Notes: generated by a model from the letters alone, not told the origin. A stretch of DNA of 64,000 nucleotides from Nostoc piscinale CENA21 (GCF_001298445.1 NZ_CP012036.1:2049263-2113262), one strand, 5' to 3'. Positions 46,915-55,929 are shown, numbered from the stretch's first letter. Numbers and translations: made by a program.

Positions 46915-47554
46915 TTACGTCCGTTCAATAACGCTTCTCAGGCGAGTGCCGGAAACAGAAACTAAATTTACAGGGTTTTGTTGTCCCCAAATTAGTAATT
47001 GTGCAAAGCGAAATTTTACGTCTGCTGTTCGCCTGCGAACAAATTTTTTGACAGTACGCCCATAAACTCGATGTGTACCGGGAGTTGATGAATAAACTCG
47101 GTCGTTGTCAATGTATTGCAGATAATCACGGTCAAACGGGTGATTTTGAATAGAAAGTACAGCTTTGATGATTCGTTCCCCTTCAGCTTTACTTGTTACT
47201 AATAATTTCAATTCGTAACCGCGTTCTTTATCTGTGTAGGTACATTTGAATTTGCCTTTATTCCAAGTAAAAGGCGGAGTAGCAAAAACAGTTTTGATTT
47301 CTCTAGCTAATCTTTCGGCATCACTTCTAGTAATGGTTTCGCTAGATTCGTTCATCAATCTAAAAGTAATTTCGCCTTCTGATTGTGGCGTACCATCCCC
47401 ATGTGTAGAGAAATTATAAGGTTCTAAAAAAATAAAGTTTTATTTGCGGTTTAAAAGTACGGTCAAATTGAAATTCTTGCCAAGGAATACCATAGACCGG
47501 GCGCTGTAATGATTGAGCATGACCGCAAGTAATTTCAAACAACCACATTCGCAT
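46915..47554 (-). CDS. Hypothetical structural-like protein, one frameshift
   Basis: ATG 47554 opens RMWLFEITCGHAQSLQRPVYG; one extra base in an A7 run on the plus strand (47426-47432) breaks the frame between IKLYF and LEPYNFSTHGDG. Corrected length is 212 residues, ending TRLRSVIERT. It is beta-rich with a basic patch (KKFVRRRTADVKFRF). Uncorrected, only the last 147 residues are visible from 47358. The start overlaps the preceding gene by 20 bases. It is unrecognised; a virion or tail-assembly-like role is inference from neighbours. Confidence 0.58.
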
Positions 47555-47735
47555 TAAAAGTCATTGTTGCGGTGTCGTCGTCCTTCATGATGCAGGTATG
47601 TTTTAATCTACGTTTTGGTGTAGAAACATCCTCGTCTGGTTGATTTTTGAAGTAGGCTCGAACAGATTTATTGTGTTCAAGCCTGACTAAATCTTGCAAG
47701 TTCTCCCATTCGCTAAAACCTTCGGGTAAGGGCAT
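47535..47735 (-). CDS. Small protein in structural-like block
   Basis: The 66-residue protein has FSEWENLQDLVRLEHNKSVRAYF, then a charged stretch (PDEDVSTPKRRLKHT) and a beta end (ATMTFNANVVV). Its ATG shares a base with the TAA of the corrected upstream gene (TAATG at 47733-47737). It is unrecognised. Confidence 0.58.
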   Translation of the reverse strand: MPLPEGFSEWENLQDLVRLEHNKSVRAYFKNQPDEDVSTPKRRLKHTCIMKDDDTATMTFNANVVV

Positions 47736-50366
47736 TATTCGTCTGCCTCCTTGTCCTCATCTGTTATTGCTAATCCTGTAGCACTGACTAGTTTAGAAAT
47801 ATCAAATGCAGCCTTAACCTGTGTCGCTTCTGGTGACTCAGTTCCTTGCTTACTGCCGCTTTCCTCTCCTAAAGCTTTTGTGAATTGTTCTTTTTGTTTC
47901 GCCAATTTGGTTAATGTTTTCTTGAACGCTTAACACTTCACTGGCGACTGTATCAACTTGACTGACCACATTTTCAACATTCTCTAAGGTAGTAAAGAAT
48001 TTATTTTGAAAGTTGGGAGTAGGGTTCATCCATCGATAAGCACGTTCTCCAACTTCCCCCCATTTTCTGAGAGCATTCCCTATAGATGCTACCCAACTAC
48101 CAACTACTTCTAATGCGCTTAATATTGAATAACCAATTGATTGAACGGCATTTAAAATATTAGCAGCAGCTTGATAAATCCTATTCCACTTCTTCCACTC
48201 AGCTTTCATGCCTTGCCAAGTTTCAACGCCTATGAGTGCTTTGGCTAATTCATCAATAGCACCACCAAATACTGCATTAACGTCTATTGGATTGCCTTCT
48301 GCATCTTTTATTCCTATTGCTGCTAATACATTGGAGATTGCACTGAATAAAGTCTGTGCCAAGTTATTAGACAACATATAGGCATTATGTAGAGTCTGCC
48401 ACCAAATCAAAATGTTTAAGATTCTGTCAAGTTTCAACCAATCGGCAACTTTATTAAGTTTGTCCCAGACTCTTGATAATAATCCGCCAAGTCCGCCATT
48501 GGGTAACTGTGGGCCAAGTTTGGCATTCATGACATCTAGCTTGGAATTTAAAGCAGCGATACCAGCTAAATCCAACCCGTTTAATAAAGCATTAAGTTGG
48601 TCTAATTTATTGTTATTTTGGTCAAGCTTGTTGTTGTTCTGATTTGCTTTATCTTCAATTCGATTTAATGGTTTCCCTAAACAAGATGTTGGCTGTGTTA
48701 ATTCACAAACTGCGGCTTGTGTTTCTTCTTTACTCAATCCACCAGTACTAGGCGTAGTTGGTGTTTTGGGCTTGGTGGGGTCTTGGTTTTTTGGTGCAGG
48801 GCTATTTTTATCTGGTGTTGGGTTGGCTTTACCAATTGCTGGAATGAAAGGTATTGAAAAGGATGCAGTGCCTGTACTCCCCAGAGGCACCGGCTGTACA
48901 TTGCCCTGCCCTTGTCCGGTTGGTGCTGATTGCCAGCCGGGGATACTGTTTGGTGAAGAACCTGGGGCATTGTTGGGAGTTGTTGCCGGAAGTTCGCCGC
49001 CTAAGTTTCCTGGTGATTGGGTGGGGTTGGGGTTCTGCCCTGGTGCTAGTCCGCCATGTGGCATCCAGCCAACTGCGTCACCTCTTGGTGTGCCACCTGG
49101 TGCTGTGCCTGGTGCGGCATAGTTTGATGGGCCGGGATTTGTGCCAGCACCAGGGTAAGCGCGGGGTGGGGCGTAGTCGCCATCGTTGGGAATTGTATAA
49201 GGTCTGTTTTCCGGTGGCGGTGCTGGTGTGAATGAGGGGATATTTCCGCCGATGTCTGGTTGCCCGTCTAGTCTTTCTACGTAGACGTTGCTTAAGGTTA
49301 GGATTTCGCTGCTTCCCAACGGCCCATCAAAAACGTAGTAAATACCAGGGGTTGGAGTTTCAAATTCGGTTGTGCCGTGACAGCCAATTTGGACGTAAGG
49401 TAAGCCATTCATCCTGACTAATTCAACCGATTCTACTGGCCCTAATACACTAGAAGTTCTGTTTTGGGTGTAAATATCACCTGGTATTGCACTGTAATGA
49501 ACAATGTAAGGAACTGCTGATTGACCACCTGTAAATGGCGGCGGTGCTTGGAATGGCTGCGGGGCTACTGTCGCTGGAGGTGGGAAGGCGTGATTCCAAA
49601 TTTGATCTGCGATCGCGCCACCAACGTAACCACCAATCATCCCACCAACAAACATTCCGACTGGCCCGAAGGCTGCACCAATAGCAGTCCCAGCAGCTGC
49701 ACCTGCGAAGTTACCCACGGCACCAAAGGCAGCTTGACCAGCTGGCTGTCCACTAGCTAATCTCATTCCCAAATCTATTCCCGCACCAATGGCAGGGCCG
49801 GCAAACCGTCCGCTTCCGGCTGGCGTTGGATTACCTGGGGGTTTACTTCTGGGCGGTGCTATTGGTGGTACAGGTTCTGCAAAGGTTACTGGTGCTGGTG
49901 TAATTGTGGGTTCAAATGCAGACGAACCGCGTGTGCCAGCACTTGAATTTGGTGTCGGTGGTGGTTTGGCGCTGGATGGTCTCGGTGTTTGGGTTGGCGA
50001 TTTTGTTGTGGGTGTGGGCTGTTCCCATGCTGGGTTACGATTTGTAATTCTGGGTTCAGAGGGTTCGGCGGTTGGGGGACGTTGCCTCAATAAGTCTCGT
50101 TGAGCTTGTTCCCGCTTGAATATCTCGGCTTCTCTGGCTTCCTGTGCGGCTTTTTGCTGGCGAAAGTATTCGCGCATTGCCGCTTGTTCTTCCAGAATTA
50201 AATTTTTCTCGCCAATGGTGTAAGCAGGTGTTGAACCCTCTGGTTTTGGCTTGAGTTGTAAAGGGATGTCTAGGGGAACTGAAGATTTTGGACGGGCGCT
50301 GATGCCGTCGTACAAGTCAGCATTCGCCCAGTCAAGAGAGCGATAAGGGACGGCAACATCACTCAT
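47735..50366 (-). CDS. Large Pro/Gly-rich protein with glycine zipper and helical C-terminus, one frameshift near the end
   Basis: This is the largest protein of the block. Residues 1-90 form a charged helix (AAMREYFRQQKAAQEAREAEIF). Residues 90-190 are Pro-rich. Residues 195-265 form a glycine zipper that could insert in a membrane (GTAIGAAFGPVGMFVGGMIGGYVGG). A beta domain follows (PYIVHYSAIPGDIYTQN, YVQIGCHGTTEFETPT), then a long Pro/Gly/Asn linker and finally a hydrophobic or coiled-coil C-terminus (FSAISNVLAAIGI). As written the frame ends at 47850 (838 residues). One base less in T5 at 47891-47895 extends it to 876 residues and produces a TAATG overlap with the next gene. Domain layout recalls an adsorption or injection protein; this is inference. 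Confidence 0.62.
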
Positions 50367-50369
50367 GAA

Positions 50370-50675
50370 TTAGTTACCAGTAAAAATTGTAGGAATTGCT
50401 GTGTTACTTAGTTCTTGTGCGTAAGTCCAAAGCTTTGAACCTCCAGCGAGATAATCTGGAGACATCTGAATAGAATGTCTGATTAATGCTCTGTATTTGT
50501 TGTCAGCTTGTACGTAAAAAATTCCGGCTTGGCTTACTCGTTCTGTATACCCTACACCCTCAATTGCGGTTAAAGAGGGGTTGACATTGGCGAGAGCTAA
50601 ACCACACCAAACAGCTAATTTTTCTAAAGTGTCGATTTGGCTAGGAATTTGAGTGGCAATGTTAATAACTGACAT
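50370..50675 (-). CDS. Hypothetical protein, first of the structural-like block
   Basis: The 101-residue protein has SQIDTLEKLAVWCGLALANVNP, then EGVGYTERVSQAGIFYVQADNKYR. It reads as a small alpha/beta protein and is unrecognised. It lies four bases before the large Pro/Gly-rich gene and begins the minus-strand operon, whose promoter must lie in 50676-51007. Confidence 0.58.
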   Translation of the reverse strand: MSVINIATQIPSQIDTLEKLAVWCGLALANVNPSLTAIEGVGYTERVSQAGIFYVQADNKYRALIRHSIQMSPDYLAGGSKLWTYAQELSNTAIPTIFTGN

Positions 50676-51007
50676 AAAACTATCTCACCAATTTTGAGAG
50701 TTAATAAATCAGTTTTATTCAGTAACTAAAACTGTGTAAATCTTCCAGTTTTATGTAAAACACGCATATCTTCACGCAGGCTAAACCTTGCTGTACCTAC
50801 GTTTCAGAACAAGTACAGCAATGGACACGATAATTTATACCGGATTAACCCTCCAGAGGTGTAAAACCGGAAGTTGCAACCATAAACAGAGTGACAATCA
50901 CCCGTATCTGCACTGATTGTTAAGATTGTGTGAATTTTTAGTATTAGCCATTATCTTGATAGCGCGATCGCCCATTGAAGTTGTATCCAGTAGGGCGATC
51001 GCATTCT
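50676..51007. promoter_or_regulatory. Control region upstream of the structural-like block, with inverted repeat
   Basis: No gene is seen in these 332 bases. A perfect inverted repeat TTGCTGTAC (50788-50796) / GTACAGCAA (50813-50821) is separated by 16 bases, a good size for a dimeric regulator site or an RNA hairpin. Two HIP1-like GCGATCGC sites lie near the primase stop. It must carry the promoter for the minus-strand block. Confidence 0.5.
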
Positions 51008-53614
51008 CTACAACTCTGGCTTCTTAAGTTGTTTGGACTTGGCATACATGAACAGCCCCGAACTAGACTCAAGTTGCCAGCCCTTCTGTTGGTCACGCCC
51101 AACAATTACACAAATCTCACCAGCGTAATCAACCAGATGTCCAATATTTAATGTCCAGTTTTCATCAGGCAGTAGGTAAAGTTCGGTGTACTTGGCGGGT
51201 GCAGTTCGCCCAGTTTTCAAGCTTTTAACTGTGGCTTTGCGTGATCTGTTGTTGATTTCAGCTATCTCAACTTTCTGATTGAACGGTAGCCACCACCAAA
51301 CCTGACCAACTCCAATATTTTTCTTAGCTGGCGGGGGAGTTTCAACCGCGCGATCGCCAGTTGACTCATTAGCTGGTTGTGTCGGTTTGATATTGTGATC
51401 AAAAAAATCTTGAGTTTTTGTCAAAATCGCACTTTGACATGGATCACATGGATCAGCTAGGTGGGGAGAGGGTTCTAGCTGATCCATGTCTGATTTTGGA
51501 CATGGATCAAGATGGATCTCCGGGATCAACATTTGCTCTGTATTATTTGGAACTTGTGGAAAACTTGATCCCTTAGATCCATGTCGATCCATGTCATGAC
51601 AAAGACATGGATCAACTTGAGTGTCTTGTATAGACTGGCTTTCAGAGGTTGATCCATGTGATCCATCAAAAATCGCGTTTTGAGAAAAATCACAATTTTT
51701 ATTTTCAGATTGTTCAATAGCCCAACCACGTCGCCAAACGCCATCAATCTTGGCTCGACTATGACCCCAACCCAGACGGCGCATAATATTAGAGATTCGT
51801 CTTGATTCGGCTCCGGTGCGATGAGCCACTTCAATATCCAGTAGACGGTAAAGACTTTCGGTTGATACGAATTTTAAATTGTTAGCAGTGATATGCGTTT
51901 CGATAACTTCCGACCACGGGTCAATATTGTGATAATCGCGGTTGAGTATCTCCCGCCGGGATTCTTCTTCATCAGTTAGCTTCCACTCAAAACCAGATTT
52001 GTACAGTGCATTGGCCGCAGCCCAGATTTTATCCTTGTCCCGCATTACTCGAACCACGTCGATTCGTTTCTTCACTGGCACAACCCAAAACCGTCTGTCA
52101 CCTGTTGGGTCATTGAGAATCTCTTGCTCATTTGTAGTGCCAACAAATATGCAGGAACGCGGATAAGTTATGGGTACTCTGTCATAAGGCGCTCGAAAAA
52201 CATCTTCTAATGCAGTAATGAAATTTTTGAGGGTTGCTACGTCCTTTTTCTTGTAAACGGTTTCAAATTCTGCCCACTCCAAACACCAGTAAAGGTGCAT
52301 TTTCTGTCTTTCATCCTTGTCGCTGGCATCACCTAACTGGTCGCTGTACCAATCATCCCCAAACAGAACTCTGAAGAAGGTTGACTTATATAATCCCTGC
52401 TTTTGAGATGCCAACATAAAAACAGAGTCAACCTTCTCCCCTGGCTTCCTGGCACGGGCGACAGCTGCAACCAAAAACTTGATGAAATAAGTTGTGTGCA
52501 TGGGGTCGGTAGTGCCAAAGTATTCCCCAGCCAGATTGTTTAAAAATGATGGGTTGATGTCTGGAAATTTTGCTTCTACTTCATCCAGGTAATCAACAAC
52601 GGGAGAATAAGCGTTGGCTTTCGATATGGTGCGAACAATTGAGAGAACATCTGAAGTAGACATATCAACATCGAATTCGAGAGCCGCCGCTAATCGCACA
52701 TCATCAGCAGGGAGTTCTGAGCCGTGTAGCTCAACTCTTTTCTTTAAGGTGTTGTAGCGCAGATTTTCACCCCATCGGTCATTAATTATCTGAAAGTTTC
52801 GGGCTACTTTGGATTTCCGCTTGTAAGGCTCATCCTCTGATTCCAGAGAATCAATGTGTTCCTTCCATTCCTCAAAGGTAAGCGCATCTTTAATCAACTG
52901 TTTGAAAGCTTCTTCACCATGCAAGGCGATGTAATCATCCATACCTTTAGCTTCACCTTCAGGCAACATGATCACCATGACCTTGCTACCTTTGGCGGCT
53001 AATTCTTTAGCCATACCCAATAGTGAATTCTGTACTTGTTTCTTTTTAAGTACGTCGTTATCAAAGGCTAAATAGAATGTTCTTCCTAGTACAGCAAAAA
53101 GTTCTAAAAGTGGATGTAATCTTCCTTTTTTTCGGCAAGTTGATACACCAGGAATACTGATGGTAGGAATACCAATTGATAACCCTGATGCTGCTTTTTT
53201 AGCACCCTCTGTAATGAGTACGTATTTAAGAATGTCATCAATTATTGATTTCCAATACCCAGCTAAACCATTGTTTAAAAACAGTGGTGCTGTATCAAAA
53301 TCTTTTGCACCAAAATACTTTTGTGGTTTACCGTCTTTACCTAAAGGTGGGTTATCTGGTTTAACTTGAACGCCTTGTAGTGTCGGTTCATCTGTCAGGG
53401 GGTCTACACCAGCTACACACCATGCTGGTACTAAATCTTCTGAATGCTTCCAGCGTCTTTTATTGTTTCTATTTAGTATTTTGTCGATTTCGCTAGAATC
53501 TTCAATTGTGCGAAAGTTGAGATTTATTATTTCATCGGAAATAGCACTTGATTTCCATTCATCCCAGTGTCGCGATGCACATGAGTTGACACTCTGAAGA
53601 GTAGATGCAATCAT
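51008..53614 (-). CDS. DUF3854/VapE-like primase-helicase (replication protein)
   Basis: The 868-residue protein has a DUF3854-type Toprim-like domain in the N-terminal 250 residues: VLITEGAKKAASGLSIG, GRTFYLAFDNDV and GMDDYIALHGEEAFK. A VapE/D5-like helicase core spans about residues 380-560: FMLASQKQGLYKSTFFRVLFG, VTIAL-type strand CIFVGTTNEQEIL and DPTGDRRFWVVPV. The Walker A is unusual (QGLYKST in place of the common GxGKST). The C-terminal part is low-complexity and includes DPC-containing repeats encoded by a GATCCAT array. It probably opens and primes the origin. The ribosome site GGAGGG lies 8 bases before ATG 53614. Confidence 0.85.
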   Translation of the reverse strand: MIASTLQSVNSCASRHWDEWKSSAISDEIINLNFRTIEDSSEIDKILNRNNKRRWKHSEDLVPAWCVAGVDPLTDEPTLQGVQVKPDNPPLGKDGKPQKYFGAKDFDTAPLFLNNGLAGYWKSIIDDILKYVLITEGAKKAASGLSIGIPTISIPGVSTCRKKGRLHPLLELFAVLGRTFYLAFDNDVLKKKQVQNSLLGMAKELAAKGSKVMVIMLPEGEAKGMDDYIALHGEEAFKQLIKDALTFEEWKEHIDSLESEDEPYKRKSKVARNFQIINDRWGENLRYNTLKKRVELHGSELPADDVRLAAALEFDVDMSTSDVLSIVRTISKANAYSPVVDYLDEVEAKFPDINPSFLNNLAGEYFGTTDPMHTTYFIKFLVAAVARARKPGEKVDSVFMLASQKQGLYKSTFFRVLFGDDWYSDQLGDASDKDERQKMHLYWCLEWAEFETVYKKKDVATLKNFITALEDVFRAPYDRVPITYPRSCIFVGTTNEQEILNDPTGDRRFWVVPVKKRIDVVRVMRDKDKIWAAANALYKSGFEWKLTDEEESRREILNRDYHNIDPWSEVIETHITANNLKFVSTESLYRLLDIEVAHRTGAESRRISNIMRRLGWGHSRAKIDGVWRRGWAIEQSENKNCDFSQNAIFDGSHGSTSESQSIQDTQVDPCLCHDMDRHGSKGSSFPQVPNNTEQMLIPEIHLDPCPKSDMDQLEPSPHLADPCDPCQSAILTKTQDFFDHNIKPTQPANESTGDRAVETPPPAKKNIGVGQVWWWLPFNQKVEIAEINNRSRKATVKSLKTGRTAPAKYTELYLLPDENWTLNIGHLVDYAGEICVIVGRDQQKGWQLESSSGLFMYAKSKQLKKPEL
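51437..51666. repeat. Iteron-like GATCCAT array inside the primase gene
   Basis: GATCCAT or its complement ATGGATC occurs ten times: at about 51438, 51447, 51481, 51501, 51512, 51576, 51586, 51606, 51651 and 51660, eight of them as GATCCATG. Spacings near 9-11 and 20 bases recur. Origins with iterons inside the replication gene are known for theta plasmids. Origin function is inference. Confidence 0.65.
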
Positions 53615-53642
53615 TGTTCTACCCTCCGATTGATGCTATAAT
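53614..53642 (+). promoter_or_regulatory. Candidate sigma-70 promoter pointing into the primase leader
   Basis: TTGTTC (53614-53619) and a perfect TATAAT (53637-53642) are separated by 17 bases, on the strand opposite the primase gene. It would start an RNA near 53649. Confidence 0.45.
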
Positions 53643-53648
53643 TGTTAG

Positions 53649-53756
53649 TAATTCAGAGCAATTAATTACTCTGAAAGAGAAACTAAACAAGTTTCTATTC
53701 ATATTTAGATTCCTTTTTTTGTTGATTCTCCAGTCGCCAAACTGGAGTTTTTTTTT
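53649..53756 (+). ncRNA. Candidate antisense RNA over the primase 5' leader
   Basis: The candidate RNA of about 108 bases runs from the promoter above to a terminator at 53728-53756. It contains a near-perfect 24-base palindrome (53652-53675), a second stem-loop AGAAACT/AGTTTCT (53678-53696, 5-base loop) and the terminator hairpin. It is complementary to the untranslated leader of the primase-helicase gene, the arrangement of counter-transcribed RNAs that control plasmid copy number. No expression evidence exists here. Confidence 0.45.
53728..53756 (+). terminator. Rho-independent terminator on the plus strand
   Basis: CTCCAGT (53728-53734) and ACTGGAG (53741-53747) form a perfect 7-bp stem with a six-base loop, followed by T9. 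It faces the plus strand although both neighbouring genes are minus-strand, which is why a plus-strand RNA is proposed. Confidence 0.75.
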
Positions 53757-53771
53757 GGACAAGGAAATTAA

Positions 53772-54092
53772 CTAAAACAACACGCTATCAACGTCTAAAT
53801 AGCTGATAGTTTCTCCTCTGGAATTAACCTCCTCAATGAATGATTTGATGATGGGATAGGGGAATCTCAGCATTAGGCGGGGATAGCAGAAGGACAAGCA
53901 AATTACGAATGCGGCGGTGGGGCATCCCCATGAGGCTGTTGATATTTTGATTGGCGGGTCAATTAGGCGAAGTTCACAGGCGTAGAACAGTTTTGAGTGC
54001 ATGGCGGCGTATTGCCAGAGGCGCAGGAATAGCAGTAGTTTTTCATAACGGTTTAATTCTTTGCGGACATCGCAGTTAATTGGTTCGTTCAT
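53772..54092 (-). CDS. Hypothetical protein upstream of the primase gene
   Basis: The 106-residue protein has an N-terminal helix (DVRKELNRYEKLLLFLRLWQY) and a hydrophobic middle (TAAFVICLSFCYPRLMLRF). It is unrecognised. The start overlaps the upstream gene stop by four bases (ATGA), so it is coupled to it. Confidence 0.5.
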   Translation of the reverse strand: MNEPINCDVRKELNRYEKLLLFLRLWQYAAMHSKLFYACELRLIDPPIKISTASWGCPTAAFVICLSFCYPRLMLRFPYPIIKSFIEEVNSRGETISYLDVDSVLF

Positions 54093-54352
54093 GGTTGGTT
54101 GGGTCTTTGGGATTGTTCCATCCAGGTGGCGATCGCACTCAAGACTCTGATTTTGTCAATTTCGGTGAGGTCGCTGATATTGTCGTAGTCTCTCAATTGA
54201 AGGCGGGTTTTACCTTCCAGCTTTTCGACTGTTTCGTAAAGTGGCTCATTGGGGAATTTGAGAGACTCGATTATTGCCGTGGATAAATCCAGGAGGAAGG
54301 GGCGGCACAGTTCTAGTAGGTGGTCTTTGTTTTGTGTCATGGTCATGTTCAA
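54089..54352 (-). CDS. Hypothetical helical protein
   Basis: The protein has 87 residues; starts at 54346 and 54340 are also possible. The sequence is helical and charged (LLELCRPFLLDLSTAIIESLKF, LTEIDKIRVLSAIATWMEQSQ). It is unrecognised and coupled to the following gene. Confidence 0.5.
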   Translation of the reverse strand: MNMTMTQNKDHLLELCRPFLLDLSTAIIESLKFPNEPLYETVEKLEGKTRLQLRDYDNISDLTEIDKIRVLSAIATWMEQSQRPNQP

Positions 54353-54409
54353 AAAAATGGCGGCTGACTTTGGATGTGTCAGCCGCCGCTAAACTTCTTC
54401 GAGTTAGGG

Positions 54410-54880
54410 TCAACGCCGATCACGCTCCAAGTCGTAAATTACTTTTTCGAGATACCAGTGATATGTTTTACCAGGATGTATCTGTTGCTGCTGGCTCACT
54501 AGATTTGAAGCAGCAGTACTGTCTCCCTGCAACATCGCCAAAAGTCTTGAATAAGTTTCGTAATCTCTGAGTTCATCTATGCCGTGTTCCACGTTGTAAA
54601 TAACTTTCGCCAGATACCAGTTGTCATGCCTGCCTGGGAAGAATTGGCGTTGTTGCCACAATAATTGTTTGGCTGTTGAGACATCGCCTTGTAGCAGTTG
54701 TAAAAGTTGAGCTTGTAGTTGGCGATTTCTCGGATTGGTGAGATAGGTATGAGAATATCTGGCTTGTTTCTCAGTAGAGGGCTTAGGTTTTTGGTGCTTA
54801 TATTTTTGGTAGTAATCAATACATATAAATACCAGTAACATAACAATTGTTTTGATAAACCAGTAAGCTAGAATTTCCAT
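54410..54880 (-). CDS. Membrane-anchored protein with a duplicated LLQGD...WYLEKVIYDLE motif
   Basis: The protein has 156 residues from ATG 54880. One N-terminal membrane helix (TIVMLLVFICIDYY) is followed by a basic linker and two copies of a 40-residue unit: LLQLLQGDVSTAKQLL with NWYLAKVIYNVEHG, and LLAMLQGDSTAASNLV with HWYLEKVIYDLERD. Similar units occur at the ends of other cyanobacterial proteins in my recollection, without assigned function. The two copies flank an exposed region and may bind a partner. Confidence 0.6.
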   Translation of the reverse strand: MEILAYWFIKTIVMLLVFICIDYYQKYKHQKPKPSTEKQARYSHTYLTNPRNRQLQAQLLQLLQGDVSTAKQLLWQQRQFFPGRHDNWYLAKVIYNVEHGIDELRDYETYSRLLAMLQGDSTAASNLVSQQQQIHPGKTYHWYLEKVIYDLERDRR

Positions 54881-54913
54881 AAAATGAGTTGGTGATGCAA
54901 CTCTTTCCAGCAT

Positions 54914-55122
54914 CTACGGGTATCCCCATTGCGAGCATCAGGGGATATCCGTATTTGTTTTTAAAGCTACTTGAGTGATTCATAAGCACACCTAGAATAA
55001 TTTGATTACTTTGGCTCGCGCCTCTACAAGTGATTGCCTTTCATGGAGTGGGAATTATTAGGGAAGGCGGATCTAAGCTGCGAACTTGATCCGCCGTGTA
55101 GCTAACAAACGAGGAAAATTTA
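54914..55122. other. Short intergenic region
   Basis: No gene is seen. It separates the minus-strand accessory genes from the KGK gene; a ribosome site (GAGGAAAATTTA before ATG 55123) lies at the end. Confidence 0.4.
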
Positions 55123-55473
55123 ATGAGTAAAAAATATCGACTTGGCTACCCTGAAGACAGGGCAGGCTTGAGCGATGACGATGTTGTGTCTGCTCCTGGG
55201 GGTTTATGTTTTGGCATGTCAGACATGGTTAAGATGAACTCGCTGATGACGGCTATCATTAGTTGGACTACGGCTGGCAGATTTCCTCCCCCTGAACACA
55301 AATGGTTTACGGAAGAAGGTTTTAGGTGCGAAGTCTTGAGAGCGAGTGGCGGAGGGTGGATGAAAGGCAGATTCAGATTTCGGTTAGAGTTTATCCCTGA
55401 CGAACCAGCACTACCCCCGCAGAAAGACCCAAACTCACCACTTGATGATTTACGGACAAATTTAGACATATAA
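55123..55473 (+). CDS. KGK-domain-like protein
   Basis: The 116-residue protein has GWMKGRFRFRLEFIPDEPALPP near residues 78-99, matching the core of the cyanobacterial KGK family (W-x-KG-x...xLEFxPDEP), and it ends SPLDDLR as in the family. The N-terminal half contains DMVKMNSLM and FTEEGFRCEVL. KGK proteins have no known activity. The clear GAGGA ribosome site supports the ATG at 55123. Confidence 0.7.
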   Translation: MSKKYRLGYPEDRAGLSDDDVVSAPGGLCFGMSDMVKMNSLMTAIISWTTAGRFPPPEHKWFTEEGFRCEVLRASGGGWMKGRFRFRLEFIPDEPALPPQKDPNSPLDDLRTNLDI

Positions 55474-55523
55474 CCATGCTCATAATTTGATTACTTGGCG
55501 ATCGCACCAACGCAACCGCCACA

Positions 55524-55565
55524 AATAAAGCCGTCTACCCGCGAAATCGGTTAGACGGCTTTATT
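55524..55565. terminator. Bidirectional terminator between convergent genes
   Basis: AATAAAGCCGTCTA (55524-55537) pairs with TAGACGGCTTTATT (55552-55565), with CCG/CGG extending the stem. A and T tracts on both sides allow it to act in both directions, ending the KGK gene and the regulator at 55561. Its right edge includes the regulator's stop codon. Confidence 0.85.
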
Positions 55566-55929
55566 CTTCCTCTGAAAAAGATTCACTTACTTCTGATAGA
55601 ACCGCTTGCAGATTTTGCATTTCTTCTGCAAGTTTTTTGCTCTCTTGTAGGCTGAACTCTAGTTGTCTCTGCTGAGATTCGATAAGGATTAAACAAGCTT
55701 TATGTAGTTCATTCAGCCTACGCCGGATTCCCCCAGGAGTTGTTTGTCCTCCAGGAGTAGTCCATGTTCTAGTTTTATCTGTCCCCTCGCTATTTGAATA
55801 AAAAAATTGTGTTCGGGTCAGTCCCAGTTGAGAGGCTTTCTCTCTCAGCAACTCCCAATCGTCCGCCGACATCCTCAGAGTGGCATTTACTGTTTTGTTG
55901 ACCGTTGACTGGTTGTGGTTTTCTCCCAT
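55561..55929 (-). CDS. Ribbon-helix-helix-like regulator with coiled-coil tail
   Basis: The 122-residue protein has TVNATLRMSADDWELLREKASQLGLTRTQFF near residues 10-42, the beta-helix-helix spacing of ribbon-helix-helix repressors. The C-terminal half is a coiled coil (RRLNELHKACLILIESQQRQLEF to ESKKLAEEMQNLQAVLSEV), probably for dimerisation. The three CACGTG palindromes 30-110 bases upstream are its likely operators, controlling its own gene and the divergent plus-strand operon. A copy-number or lysogeny-type switch role is inference. Confidence 0.6.
   Translation of the reverse strand: MGENHNQSTVNKTVNATLRMSADDWELLREKASQLGLTRTQFFYSNSEGTDKTRTWTTPGGQTTPGGIRRRLNELHKACLILIESQQRQLEFSLQESKKLAEEMQNLQAVLSEVSESFSEEE

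Noticed and set aside
48766..50103. Long plus-strand open frames opposite the large Pro/Gly-rich gene
   Set aside because: They are shadows of Pro/Gly codons on the minus strand; the minus-strand frame is longer, coupled to its neighbours and has normal domains.
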